Part shown: positions 8,982-20,900 of the stretch, in pieces
Numbering within the stretch: position 1 is the stretch's first letter
Layout of the letters: every line of letters starts with the position of its first letter
Source of the DNA: Branchiostoma lanceolatum
Taxonomy: Eukaryota > Chordata > Leptocardii > Amphioxiformes > Branchiostomatidae
Direction: 5' to 3'
DNA length: 64,000 nt
NCBI RefSeq assembly: GCF_035083965.1
Contig: NC_089726.1
Location: 13,273,501 to 13,337,500, forward strand
Made by a program: the position numbers and the translations under genes
Notes under the pieces: model-generated
Told to the model about the DNA's origin: nothing
What the model saw: the letters and a program-made list of their open reading frames with translations, nothing else
Database searches by the model: none

Positions 8982-10655
8982 TCACTTTCTTCCTCTGTTA
9001 TAAACGTTTTCTTTGTCCCAAAAGTCGCACTTCTCTTGTCGATAGTTCTGTATCAGTGTGTTTTCTGGTGTTGTAATGTTCAGAACTGTATAAAGGTTAT
9101 CACTGTTGTACTTTGGCCAGTTTAAGATATCTGACGTGTTGATCTTTGGACTCACGGGATGCTGGTTGTGTTTGTTGGGATCACTGGTGTGCGCGAAGTT
9201 ACCGTAGTGGTAGGCTATGGTATCCGCCATCACCTGTTCGTCTGGGGTTAGAGTGATGTTTGCCAGTGGAGGTGTTTGAAACACAAATGGAACGTTCTCG
9301 CCATGACACACATGGCCGTCGCAGTATGTACTGTCGCCCCATGCATGTTTAAAAGACCAGGATAGGTCAAAGACGGACAGCCAAACATCGGTCTCTCCTG
9401 TCGCGATGGCATTACGGCTGGCGTTACGAGTCGGACAGGTGAAGACCCAGTCCGTAACAGCATGGGACAGATAAGGCCGATAGTCTGCGGTTTGTGGCGG
9501 GTGATATTCGCGGATCACCCTCTCTGCCTTCCCGCCCAGAAAAGCCACAGCGACCCCGTCTAACTCCAGTCTGGACATATTGTTGCTGAACGCCCCATAT
9601 ACGTAGGGCCTTGCTTCTTCAGTAACTGTTCCTATGATAAAAGGCATTTTGTGAAACTGTCCCTTTGCAAACCTTTCTACGAGTTCTTCTGCTAAGACAT
9701 CTCCGTCTATATACGGCCCCCATTGGACGAACATCTCAAACAGACGGAGAGGGTTCGCTATGAAGTTGTGTGATTTGTCCTGTGCGCCTAACAGCTCTAG
9801 TGTGGTTTTAGAGCGGATACATGTCATGTCGCCATGTGTACAGTTCAGTAGGCCAGCGAAGTGGTTCCCCAGTCGAACAGCTTCGAAGTGCGACTTGTGG
9901 TTGATAGTGAAGGGCAAGCTCAACATAATGGCTTTCTCAAACAAGCCGATAGACCTGTTGTTGGTCATGTGAATGCCGATCGAATCGGCCCCTGCACTTT
10001 GTCCCACAATGGTGACGCGGTTTTTGTCTCCCCAGAAGCTGCCTATGTTTTGCTGGACCCATTTCAGCGCCAGGATCTGATCCAGTATTCCGTAGTTCCC
10101 TGTCGCCGCGTCTTTCCCCTCACCTGCCACGAGGAAGCCGAGCGCTCCGAGTCTGTAGTTGGTCGTGACGACCACAGTGTTTGTTTTGTTAGCCAGAAAG
10201 CGTCCGTCGTAAGATAGAGCAGAACCAGTACCAGAGTCAAAACCTCCGCCATGAAGCCAGAACAACACGGGTAGCTTGTTGGTAGAGTTCGCTATGGTGT
10301 GTGGGGCGAAGATATTGAGGTACAAACAGTTCTCGTTGAGTTTCCCGTCCCGGGGACAGACGTGTTGGGAGTCGACGTCCTTCGGACCGCATCCTTTCCG
10401 AGGGCATGCCGGGCCCGGGACGCTGCCGTCGCGGATGCCGGGCGCCCAGGGTGTGTTGAACGGCTCTGGTGGCTTCCAGCGGAGTGCATCAACAGGTGGC
10501 TGTCCGAAGGGAAGTCCCAGGACAATGACTCCTTCGTCTACAGACATGCTGCGCACGGCTCCGTATTGCGTTTGAAATACAGGACCATCCATGGCAAATA
10601 TGCCCGTCATCATCACTGTAAAGAGCCATATCTGGGGGACAGGCAGGCAAGGCAT
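8982..10655 (-). CDS. Secreted carboxylesterase/cholinesterase-like protein, intronless
   Basis: A single open frame of 557 aa encodes an alpha/beta-hydrolase of the carboxylesterase type-B family, which cleaves carboxyl esters. Visible signatures are the start of the mature domain (QTQYGAVRS), the EDCLYLN-like NENCLYLNIFAP, the oxyanion loop HGGGFDSG (about 135-142), the nucleophile elbow GQSAGA with Ser about 220, GTVTEEARPYV carrying the likely acidic residue, and HGENVPFVF carrying the likely catalytic His. The triad therefore looks intact. The open frame extends 18 codons further to a GTG, but the first ATG, at 10655, is followed at once by a hydrophobic signal peptide (MPCLPVPQIWLFTVMMTGIF), so I choose that start. 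There is no C-terminal membrane anchor or HDEL-like tail. Absence of introns in an intron-rich neighbourhood suggests a retrocopy or complete intron loss. The substrate cannot be told. Confidence 0.93.
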   Translation of the reverse strand: MPCLPVPQIWLFTVMMTGIFAMDGPVFQTQYGAVRSMSVDEGVIVLGLPFGQPPVDALRWKPPEPFNTPWAPGIRDGSVPGPACPRKGCGPKDVDSQHVCPRDGKLNENCLYLNIFAPHTIANSTNKLPVLFWLHGGGFDSGTGSALSYDGRFLANKTNTVVVTTNYRLGALGFLVAGEGKDAATGNYGILDQILALKWVQQNIGSFWGDKNRVTIVGQSAGADSIGIHMTNNRSIGLFEKAIMLSLPFTINHKSHFEAVRLGNHFAGLLNCTHGDMTCIRSKTTLELLGAQDKSHNFIANPLRLFEMFVQWGPYIDGDVLAEELVERFAKGQFHKMPFIIGTVTEEARPYVYGAFSNNMSRLELDGVAVAFLGGKAERVIREYHPPQTADYRPYLSHAVTDWVFTCPTRNASRNAIATGETDVWLSVFDLSWSFKHAWGDSTYCDGHVCHGENVPFVFQTPPLANITLTPDEQVMADTIAYHYGNFAHTSDPNKHNQHPVSPKINTSDILNWPKYNSDNLYTVLNITTPENTLIQNYRQEKCDFWDKENVYNRGRK

Positions 10656-11260
10656 GACCGAAATACCGTGTACAAGCGTACCGTTAGCTAGCGCTAGAAT
10701 TACACGCACTCAGACCTGCCGCAGCAATAAAGTATACTCAGCCTATAAGGTAAAGGTCCAAGGCCATACAAAGAACTACCTTTGACCACACATTCATCGT
10801 TTGACGTTTATCCACACTACCCATTGTTATCGATGTTTACGAGCGCATGTAGAAAGGCATACTAGTATTGTGTACGACAGATGAAAAAAATAACATGTCT
10901 TCTTTCTTAAATTCTAATTGATGACGAAGATTCTAGCAATAATTGAACACGCTGAATGGTTCATCACATGATAAACAATACATCCTATACGTCCATTGTT
11001 CTTCCACCACGAGGAATGTTAGGTGTCACCATATACGTATGTCCTTGTTATATAATTCTGTCTGGTGTCTAGATCCTTAGTATAAAAGCGAATTTTATTG
11101 TACATGTACATGTACATGTACAATAGTCAGGTGAAAGGCCGAAGTTGTCATACGAAATCGGTCTCAAAGCAGATGTTGGGCTGAGAGACAGTATTGCGTC
11201 ATAGGATATTTGGAGTTTCTTTTATCACAACCAGGAAATCTCCCCTGCTGAAGTTTCGGT
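10656..11260. other. Upstream flank of the esterase
   Basis: This is the 5' flank of the minus-strand esterase. It has a run of TACATG repeats forming a palindrome at about 11100-11122. There is no supported gene, TATA box or other firm promoter signal. Confidence 0.4.
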
Positions 11261-11296
11261 GTCTGTCAGACACCTTCCTCAGAGCTTCTGACTGGA

Positions 11297-11790
11297 GTAC
11301 TGCTTCCATGCGCAAGCTGCGAGGAAGTATACATTGGGAAAATAGGCAGGACCCTTGGAACTAGGCTCAAGGAACACAAAAGGAAGCTACCGACATGGAT
11401 GCTGTCAAGTACACCAGATCCCAGAAAACGGACAGGCACAACAAGAAGAGAAGAAATCTGCAGTCACGGACCATATTGCTAGAAACAACTGCGTCATTAT
11501 ATAAAGAGAATTCAAACTCTACTACTGACGCTGAAGAAGAGTGATGGATGTCACTCGAAACGTCCGGAAATAAATCTCCGAATCCTTATCCAGTAGTAGA
11601 GTTTGAATTCTCTTTATATATTGTTTACCTGGATGTCTAGCCTTCACAAACACAGCTGCGTCATTGACTGGGAGGGGGCCAAAGTAATAGACAGAGAGGA
11701 CAACAGACGCATTCATTTGATTATGGAGGCAGTATGGATCAGGAAGTCATCACCAGTGATGAACCGAGACGAGGGATGATCGATCCTTAT
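11297..11790 (+). mobile_element. Penelope-like retroelement remnant (GIY-YIG end)
   Basis: At 11318-11390 the frame reads CEEVYIGKIGRTLGTRLKEH, a GIY-YIG endonuclease start (YIG, then R.L..RL.EH). At about 11655-11778 a second block reads CVIDWEGAKVIDREDN and then AVWIRKSSPVMNRDEG followed by a stop, which matches the conserved C-terminus of Penelope-like elements. No reverse transcriptase is present, so this is a 5'-truncated copy. It is broken between the two blocks by an insertion carrying the inverted repeat at 11498-11620. The insertion is flanked by the near-duplicates acaactgcgtcatt (11486-11498) and acagctgcgtcatt (11651-11664), as if by a target duplication. Confidence 0.75.
11498..11620 (+). 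repeat. Perfect 30-bp inverted repeat with hammerhead-like core in its loop
   Basis: The arms 11498-11527 and 11591-11620 are perfect reverse complements. The 63-base loop contains CTGAAGA (11531-11537, fits the hammerhead CUGANGA), a six-pair hairpin GAGTGA/TCACTC as stem II, then GAAA, then CGTC, which can pair with GACG just before CTGAAGA. Penelope-like elements are known to carry hammerhead ribozymes. I cannot assign stem III or the cleavage triplet, so activity is not claimed. Confidence 0.55.
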
Positions 11791-12600
11791 TATGTCAACA
11801 AGATAATTCTAGAATGTTAAGATGCCTGGATCTGTTTGGGAAAGTGTTCACTGGCATTGTACTTAATTTCTTGCATTTTTTCTCATTTTACAAGTCATGA
11901 GTAGTCAGGACTACATACCCTATCATAGCCTAATCTGCAGTACCGCTCCTGGCCGCGTCCTGGAAAGTGGCTAAAACGACCGTCAAATTGCAAAATTTAG
12001 GTATTTTCGGGAATGGGGAAATTGCAATAGGCTCGCAAATAGGTTAGAATTCTTTAAGCTTATTGAGTTTGTTTACGAAAATGCGACAATTCAAAAACGA
12101 AAAATGACAAGATTTCAAACATTTCACAAACAAACCATGGGATATTAGGTCATAAATGACACGCTGCCTTTACAATTTACCAGTAGATGAGGTCGATCGC
12201 GAGTGTATATTTCCTGTAACTTGTTTTAAAGGGCTACTACATCCAAACTTGATTCATATTTGTGAAACAAGAAGACGTTGAACAAATGTAACGGTGTTTC
12301 TGTCGGTTTGCTTTTCAATAATAGGTCAAATTTCCTGTCAAAATGCTGTAAGGTGCATGTATTATTTGTGGCTGCAATACTCATTGAGCGCCCGGGGGTG
12401 TCTGATGGGCTCTGGACCGAAAGAACAAGACGTAATACTAGTTTGCTATACCATCTTCTGAAACAATAAAACATTACGTTACCTCTTGATGAAGGAACAA
12501 TTATAACGGATTTAGCGTTTATCATGCCATGTCCTGTATATTTTTCATAACCTTCGTGATTTTTCCTGGTATCAGTATCAGTTTTGAGCGTGTCCTTTAT

Positions 12601-12738
12601 TCGGTGGTCATAGGAACGACCATGCCTTATCACACCGTACAGGCTGAAGGAAAGCGGGTCATCAACGTTATTATCATATAGCCATTGCCCATGTCGTCTA
12701 TACGGTGTGATAAGGCGTGGTCGTTCCTATAACCACCT
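12601..12738. repeat. 138-bp foldback element
   Basis: The left arm (GGTGGTCATAGGAACGACCA onward, to ATCACACCGTA) is mirrored at 12701-12738 by TACGGTGTGATAAGGCGTGG onward to ATAACCACC, with two or three mismatches. The loop is about 60 bases. It is MITE-like. Confidence 0.75.
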
Positions 12739-12999
12739 CATAAAGTGCCTCGGTCGCTTCGCGAAGATTACAGACCCGCAAATGGAGCCTTCTGATTGGT
12801 CGACGACATCTACCTATATGATAATATGGAATAAATATTTTGAAATTCTTCGCGAGAGCTTTTTCCAAATCAGGAGCAAAAGGTTGATATGATGGGAGAG
12901 CACCTAATGTTCTTTTCATATTTCAAGCAAGTATCAACTGTAGCTAATTGCAATGGACTGTTTTTGTTTCAAAACGATATGTTATGTGAAAAATTAGGG

Positions 13000-13053
13000 T
13001 AGCGAGTGTAGGATATCGGAGCCCCGGTAGTAATCGGTTGGCACCCAGGCTAA
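13000..13053. repeat. Solo half of a TAGCCTGGGTGCC-type foldback
   Basis: The segment ...gccccggtagtaatcggttggcacccaggcta resembles the right arm of the foldback at 30180-30285 (gagccctggtagtagttggatggcacccaggc). The partner arm is absent. Confidence 0.5.
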
Positions 13054-14935
13054 AACTGGCCATGGTAAGCGAGTACAACGTCAATTATTATCATAATTCA
13101 TCTAGATGAATTTGGCGTTCTGCTTATTAATACTAGCTTTAATCAATCCTTGGTAAGACACATTTGTGTATGTTTTGAAGTGTGTTGATGTAATTCTGTG
13201 CAATTAATTGGTGGAAATTGTGCACATATTTCTAACCTTCAGGCTGTGTAATCTAACCACAAGTAACACTTTCAGGCTTGTTTGAGGGATCTATACGTTT
13301 TTAGAGGAATTAACACTTTTACGGCTGTTCAATAAAGATACAGTCGAAATACGTGCATCAACCTATGACAGATTCATCGATCAAAAGTGGCCTCTATTAA
13401 TCCGTTGCAGTACTGCAGTACCGGGGCGAATGATACAATGATCCGCTATTAAATATAAATCTCGTGACCAGCATTGGCAGCAGGTACAACACTTTGGTTT
13501 AGGGGTTGCCTGGCAGCCAACATCCAATACCCATTTCGAAAATAGTGAAGTACGAAGGTAGTGTCCATGGATATTGCAGAATGCCAACAGCTTTTAACAT
13601 TCAAACATTTGTGGGACTTTTTCAATATTCTTCAGTGTGTAAATTATGTCAATTGAGTGCAATAAAAGACAATGGTACACACTCTTCCCACCTCAGGATT
13701 TAATGCAAATCCAAAGAATACTTCCATTCCATAGCTGTTTGTACATCACATTGGACAATATCAGTCATTTTGAATATTGAATAAAAAGTAATTAAGAACA
13801 ATAAAAAGACAAAATGTTGCATGAAGTACATAAAGCTTGAAGAGCGCACATGTAGCTGATTTCAGGATCTACCTTGACTAGAAAAAGAGATATGAATAAA
13901 ACCTTTGACATTCTCTTTGACATAATGACAAGGCACAAATATTTCAGTGTCTTTTGTGTAATACATGCAATGCTACAGTCAGCAAAGTAAGCCTATGCAG
14001 CCAAACTGTATAGCATAGTAGAGAATGTGTGACATATTTTTGCGTAAACTAAGGGTCATTATTATAACCTATCTTGTATGTACAATTGTTTCATAAAATG
14101 TTTGTCTTTTACACATCAAAGTGTAGCTAATATAATATGCTACATACGTATCTCATAGAACAGCCTGAATAATAGAAAACCCCATTACTAGAGATAGACT
14201 ACACTGCCACAGAGCTACCATACAAAATAGATTGTACCTAATTCGAGGAAGTTGTCAGATCCCCTGTTTAAGTGGACTAATTTCTGTCACCATGTAGCCA
14301 TTAGCCTGGAAGAGAAGACAGCCCTCTACTCAACATGACAAATCTATTGGCAGTTCCCCAGTTAAAATCATGATAATACAATGTATTTGCTTTGTAAACA
14401 TAACACAATGGTAAATACTTCATATATACACAAGTACACTACACACACAAACAATACCAATGTCATATTTGTATTTGATATTGTTACATAAAAAATATAA
14501 AACAGTTTTGGTCTCTATTTGTCATCAATTGGTCCATTTTAAACATCATTTTAATTTTCTTGAGGAGACCCAATACCTTACTTTGCTGTTTCCACTTTAT
14601 GTATGGCAATCACTCATAAATCGAGTATGATGACCACTTATGCCACACGACGTCACACTACCAGCAGGTATCTACCATAAATCTCACATTGACTCTGGCT
14701 ATAGAAAATGGAAGAAACACTGGTATGAAAATAGCCCTTACAACAGTCATGAGACTTGTCTGCAGAATTTTTGATACTTTTTTTCTTAACAGCACTATTC
14801 CACTAAAAAGTTATGTCACTAAAATGAATTCAAAGCAGAATGAAAATTTTTTTCCAAGATTGTTCAACACTACATGGTAACAGAAGGGTTTGTTTTCCTC
14901 CATCCTAAAGCAGCACCCAACCCTCTTATAAAATC
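13054..14935. other. 3' flank of the IRAK-like gene
   Basis: AT-rich sequence without a coding block. The nearest part is expected to be the 3' UTR of the minus-strand kinase, which stops at 14936-14938. I found no polyadenylation hexamer I would trust. Confidence 0.4.
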
Positions 14936-17900
14936 TCAAATGCAGTCCAAATTCTTTTTCACTGTAATCATCTGAGGTCGGTCTTTCTTCTTAGCCTCTA
15001 AACACTGAGTAGACAGAGTGAAGAGAGCCTTTACGAGTGACGGTGTGGACTCCCCGGCTCTGGTGTCCACATGGGGCAGGATGTCCTCGGCCTCGTCACA
15101 CACATCCTCTGCCCAACTCACCTGGGGGAGACATTCTTATTACTGTTAAACAAATTATTCAGTAACAGCAGTGAAAAAGAATAGGCAGACCAGACCAGAA
15201 ACCTATTAAGTTTTTTGAGGGCCTTCCTCCAAACTGAGATGATATGTATGATCATAACGACGAACTAGCTAGCTAATAAAATCAAATGGAGCATCAAATT
15301 TAGCATAAGTTAAAGAAAACCAAATACAAAATTAAAACTGATAAATTATCAATAATAGGTACAAAGTAGAAGAAATAAATACAAGTACCAGGCAGAGATC
15401 ATGATATAAGTGAATACACAAAAAACATTGTAGTAACAAATAGTATACAAAGGAAACTTGAATAACATTTATAGTAACCATAATGTGTTTAGATTTAACC
15501 ATCAAGAATGAATCCTGAACTTACCAAGTCTTTTTCATTCTCTTTCAAACAAGGACGGCCTGTGATTAACTCCAACAGAACCTGTACAAGGTAGAAGAAA
15601 GGACCGTTTTATGAGCAAGATAGAAGTAAATATGTATGGTGTTACACAATGTGTTGAGGAGGATTTCTAATCAAGAAATGGAACTGGGTACTGACCACTC
15701 CAAAGCTGTATGTGTCGACCTTTGGGCTGACCTCCCCTCTCATGGCCTCGGGTGCCATGTAGACGCTGGTGCCGAACACGGTGGCGGTCTGCTGACTGGT
15801 GGCTTCGGACGGAACAACCCTGACCAACCCAAAGTCTCCTACTTTAGCAGTGTTGTCCCTGTCCAGAAGGATGTTTGCACTGGACAAAAAATTATACGAT
15901 AGCAATTTACTTCCTGGATGTCTGTTGAGTCTTTGAAGAAAGAGTCATGAATCACACTTCCATATGCATTCCTGCTCATAACAAACCGTTACTGACCTTA
16001 TCTATTTATCTAATTTATTTCATTTACATATTTCTAAAGTGTATTGGACAAAAAGCACAAAGTGCTTATAGGAATCCTCTGCTCGCAAAATAACAATAAC
16101 AGAACGGAACTAATAATTTCAAAGGTAAAATACAAACCCAGTTGAAACGCGAAACAACAAATCAACATACAGATGGCTGGCATACCAATATGAATAAATT
16201 GACAAGTCTTCCAGTGTGTAAAATAATGTTGAACAAATGTTGAAAATGAGGTGATTAGTTTCCTGACCTTTTGATGTCTCTATGGACGTACTCGTGTTCA
16301 TGCAGGTGACAGATCCCGGCGGCCGTACCCTGGGCGATGGCCTGTCTGGCCAGCCACGTCAATGGTGGTTTGCCATCCTGAAAACACATGACATACATAG
16401 CATCTCAAATTCATATAGAGATAGCAACCAGTGAACATGTCCAAGGGGATTTGGGGATCCCAAATCAAGTTTACAATTTAACCTTCATAGCCGCATTGAA
16501 ATAAAAGATATTGTGTGTATTTTCAAACCTTGTACATGTGGCTACTGTCATAGAAACTCTTACAGCCAATACTTGTCTAAAACCATCCCTCGACACAGAA
16601 GTTTAAAAGCTGTTTAACTGACCTTACAAGCTAGCCTATCCTGTAGCGAACCGTTCTCCATATACAGGTAGACGAGGCAGGGGTGTTGGACGTTGTCTAT
16701 GGAGTAGCCAATGAGAGGGACCAGGTTCTCGTGGGAAAATCTGGGGATGGGGACACATGGAGAGCACCTCACTGATACAGTCTTCTTGTTAGTTAGTCCA
16801 TAGCAGGTCCAGACATGGACCTTATTCAGCAAGTCTGGCTTACAATTCATGTATCTACTGGCCTACACATGGTGTTTTCAATCAATGTAGCTCTTACAGT
16901 CATTGTAGGAAGCCTGGGGGAAGCCATAATCGACAAACCCAAAACATTCTGGTCGTACATAAAAGGCCTAAGGAGAGACCTTGTTGGCGTAGCCCCTCTA
17001 AAGACAAAGTAACAACTAAGGCTAAGCAGACATTGGGAGTGATCAAACGTAATTTGTGGGCATGCCCAGCAAAGGTAAAATCACTTGCATACACGTCTCT
17101 AGTAAGACCAAACCTTGAATATGCTGCAACAGTATGGGAACCATACACAAAGAAAGACAAGGATAAACTGGAGAGGGTGCAGAACCAAGCTGCCAGGTTC
17201 TGCATGAACAACTATGACAGGGGTGCTAGTGTCACTAAAATGAAAGCAGATCTACAGTGGAAGTCACTTGAAGACAGAAGAAAAATATCCAGGATTTGCA
17301 TGATGTACAAAATGACTAATAAACTTGTGGATGTACCGACTGATAATTATCTAATACCAGCCCAGAAAAGGACAAGAAATAGTCATGCCTTTAAGTACCA
17401 GAGTTATAAACCAAGGATTGATGTGTTCAAAAATTCGTTTTTCCCGAGAACCATAGTAGAATGGAACTCGTTGTCATCAGATGCTGTAGGAACACCTTCA
17501 CTAAATAGCTTCAAAGAACGATTGCAGTCAGATGAGCAAAAGTTAGGTGTGACAGGCCGTTCACTGTAATATAACCAGCTGCTGCCGCGCCGCGTGCCTG
17601 CAAAGCTGGTGTGTTACGCCGAAGGGCGGTTATACCAGCTATACAGATACAGATACATGGTCACAACATATTAATTTGTTTTGCATTTTAAGTGTCATAC
17701 ATATTGTTCTAGCCTTTGGGGAGGATAGGGACATTTGATAGCATTCGGACCCAACCAATGAAAAACTATACTGGCTTTATGTACATATAGCCAGTACTGC
17801 AAATCTTGAAATGTTTGCAGTGGCTTTATTTTCAGTTTTTGCGATGACCTCTCCACAGCAAATTTGTGACACCATAAATACGCATTTCCATTATGTCAAT

Positions 17901-20900
17901 ACTGTACTACAGAATTGTTTCCACCGCGAACACAAAACACAACAAAAACCTACTTTCCCCTCCTAGTGCCAAATTAAGTCCCAAAAAAAATAAATGAATT
18001 CACAGTATCTGGATCAACCACTATGATGATTTTACTTCTGAATGACCCCTTACCTGGACAGCACACTGATCTCTTGTTTGAAGGCTTTACTGGTATGTTG
18101 TATCATCTGGTCAGATGGCTGGGAACACAAAGGACACTTTTGATTTTACCTGTACTTGGAACACCTGGGCAATGTGGGTAGAACTGGGAAACATCATGGC
18201 AAGATGGCTACTTGTCAATGTTATTGGGTAGTAATAGGTACAATGGGACACTGCATGGGACATAATGTATTGGTATCCCAAAGAGGAAGCAGATTGACAT
18301 GATAAAAATGCTCTATGTCAACAGTTACTGACAATTAAATACTGTAATTCTTGTTTCTTTCACTGTAACTTTAGGTTCACTGTTTTCACTGTCACCTCTG
18401 GACCGTGAACTTATCATCACCGTGAAAAACCTATTTATGATTCCTCCACACATACTTTCTGTTAATCACTTGCTGCCACCGTGAAGTTAAAGTTTAGTGA
18501 AAATGTCCATTTTTCTTACACCGTGAAATTTTGCTACCATGAACTTAAAGTGAATTACAGTACATCAGGTGTACACATGCACCTCAACAAAATGTACCTT
18601 AGGCACTGTACAATACTTAGTATGAACTAGTTGCTACTTTTAATGACCATACTGTATATATAATTGACAGAGTGAAGAAATATAAAAACAAATGCAAACC
18701 AGAACATACCTTCTTCAGCCTCTTCACAGCAACTACAGTCCCGGATGTTAGAGTCCCCTTGTACACTGTACCAAAGGCACCTTCTCCTAGCTTATTGCCT
18801 TGCTTGCTCAGTGGAAAGTCATTAAAATTATTGGTTATCCTCTGTAGGTCTGAATACCTGAAGTCGTGTACCCCATCTGAAATCAAAATTAACAATGACT
18901 ACTCACTTTAAACTTGTTTACTCACAAGACATTCAAAATTCCTAAGAAACACTTCTTTTTCCCTTTAGACTGACCTCAGACCATGCATTATGCTTTTTCC
19001 TTCTTTATTGATATATATGTCAAGACAGAACGTTCATGTAAGATACATGTATTGTGATATGTCAATAAGATCTGAAGACAATGGTGGTTACCTGTGGAAC
19101 CCCCTGAAGATACTTGCACGGGTGCCTCTGCATTTAAAGAACTTGAGGGCAACTGGTACTCTTGAACTAAGGAGAGGAAAAAAGTCACAAATGAAAAAGG
19201 TAATAACAGCCCACGAATTTGTCATCTTTCTGCAATCAAAATCTAGGAGAGACATTCCTGTTGTCCTTTCTTCTTCACTACACAACAAAGGTATACCACA
19301 TGCTGGGATTGACTGCCTTTAAAGTAGTCTAGATCTTTATGCCTATCTGATTCTGAAATATGTACAATGTACAATCAAGGAAAGGGGTGTATGTCGAAAT
19401 TGTTTGGCCTTTCTTTTTTGGTCGCAGTTATGATCATTTTATCATTTTCGTATCAAATTCATTTCATTCACCTTCCTTTTTCATGCTTCCTCTACCATGA
19501 TATACACATGTGTACAAAAATAATAATTCTGATTCCCCACCGACATATGTGCTCTCCTCCCCAGGTCTGGTCTCCCCGGGCCAGTCCGACTGTGTGGGGG
19601 TTCTGGGACTGTGGGGGACGATGGGCTGGTCTGACAGGTTTGGCTGGCCATGGGGGGCTGTGTCTTCTGTAGGGGCAGAACCTGGGACAACACAGATCAT
19701 AAAGCACAATCATGATTGACCTCACTGTGGAAACAGCAAGTATCATTGTAATATTATTGTAAAAAAGAAGAACATAACATTTCTTAACTGATATGTTCAC
19801 CCATCCCACCAGTCCTGATATATAACAGTAAGTCTAACCTGGTATGAGCATGTTGGCGACTCTGTAGAACTCCCCCTTCAGTAGGACCTCCACCAGCTCC
19901 TGCACTGTGGTGTTCTGTGTGCCCCAATCCTGCAGAAGGGCAATCGTCGGGCTCCCATCTCTCTTCATATACTCCATATCAAACCGACTGTAAACAACAG
20001 TAAACATGGGGTAAACAACAACAGTCCTCGTCCTACAACAGGGCAATCGTACCGTCTCTCTTTATATGCTCCATATCAAACCTACTGTAAACAACAACAA
20101 TTATGGGGTAAATAACAGAATGGTCTGGCTGCTGTCTCTCTTCACAAACATATACTCTATATCAAACATGTTGTAAATAACAACAAACATGGGGCAAATG
20201 ACAACAGTCTTGCAGAACAGCAATGGTTTTACATTACATGTCATATATCAACACAGCAGAAACTGGATGGCGCCCTCTTACCACCGGACCAAACAAACTA
20301 CAGACCTCAGCCTTAAGCGCATGTGTCATAAGTTCAAATTTTATTATATCTATATGTCACTGTATATAGCCCATACTGATGTGTTGTTAGCTTCAAATCA
20401 CCTCTACCCATTACAAATTTATCACGAGATTTCTCAAATTTGAACATCTGGAACATGTAGTTTAGACCGTGATCAAACAATAACCCATCGGGACATACTT
20501 CATCTTGGCGACATCATATCTGGGCTGTTTGCCGTGGCCTTTGGTGATGAGACAGGCGAGCTCCCTCCATCCCTTCAGCTGGCCAGGCGGGTCCAGCTCC
20601 ATGGCAACCATCTTCAGCATGGTGTACGGCATCTTACGGATGAACATCTTAGGGTCCAGCGGAGGGGGAGGCATGGTCTAGATAGAGGGGATGATTTTAG
20701 ATTTTATTAAAATTGCAACAGTGAAATACATGTGTGATGCAGGCAGCTATTGTTGGTGTTGTGAGCCACACACATAATATACCCGTTTTTACACTTGAGT
20801 GGAGTGAGGAAAGTCGTGTAAAGTGCCTTTTTCCCAAGGGCACAAGATCGGTGGCGTCGGGATTCAAACCCGGGACCGCTGGGTTCTGGGCCGAAAACCC

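Noticed and set aside
9248-10691. Several open frames on both strands inside the esterase
   Set aside because: They are shadows of the high-GC esterase frame with no family features.
10656-10709. Longer esterase N-terminus starting at GTG
   Set aside because: GTG is not a normal eukaryotic start and the first ATG is directly followed by a signal peptide.
11498-11620. A CRISPR-like repeat or bacterial integron site
   Set aside because: It is one inverted repeat in a eukaryotic retroelement, with no spacer series; no CRISPR array exists in the window.
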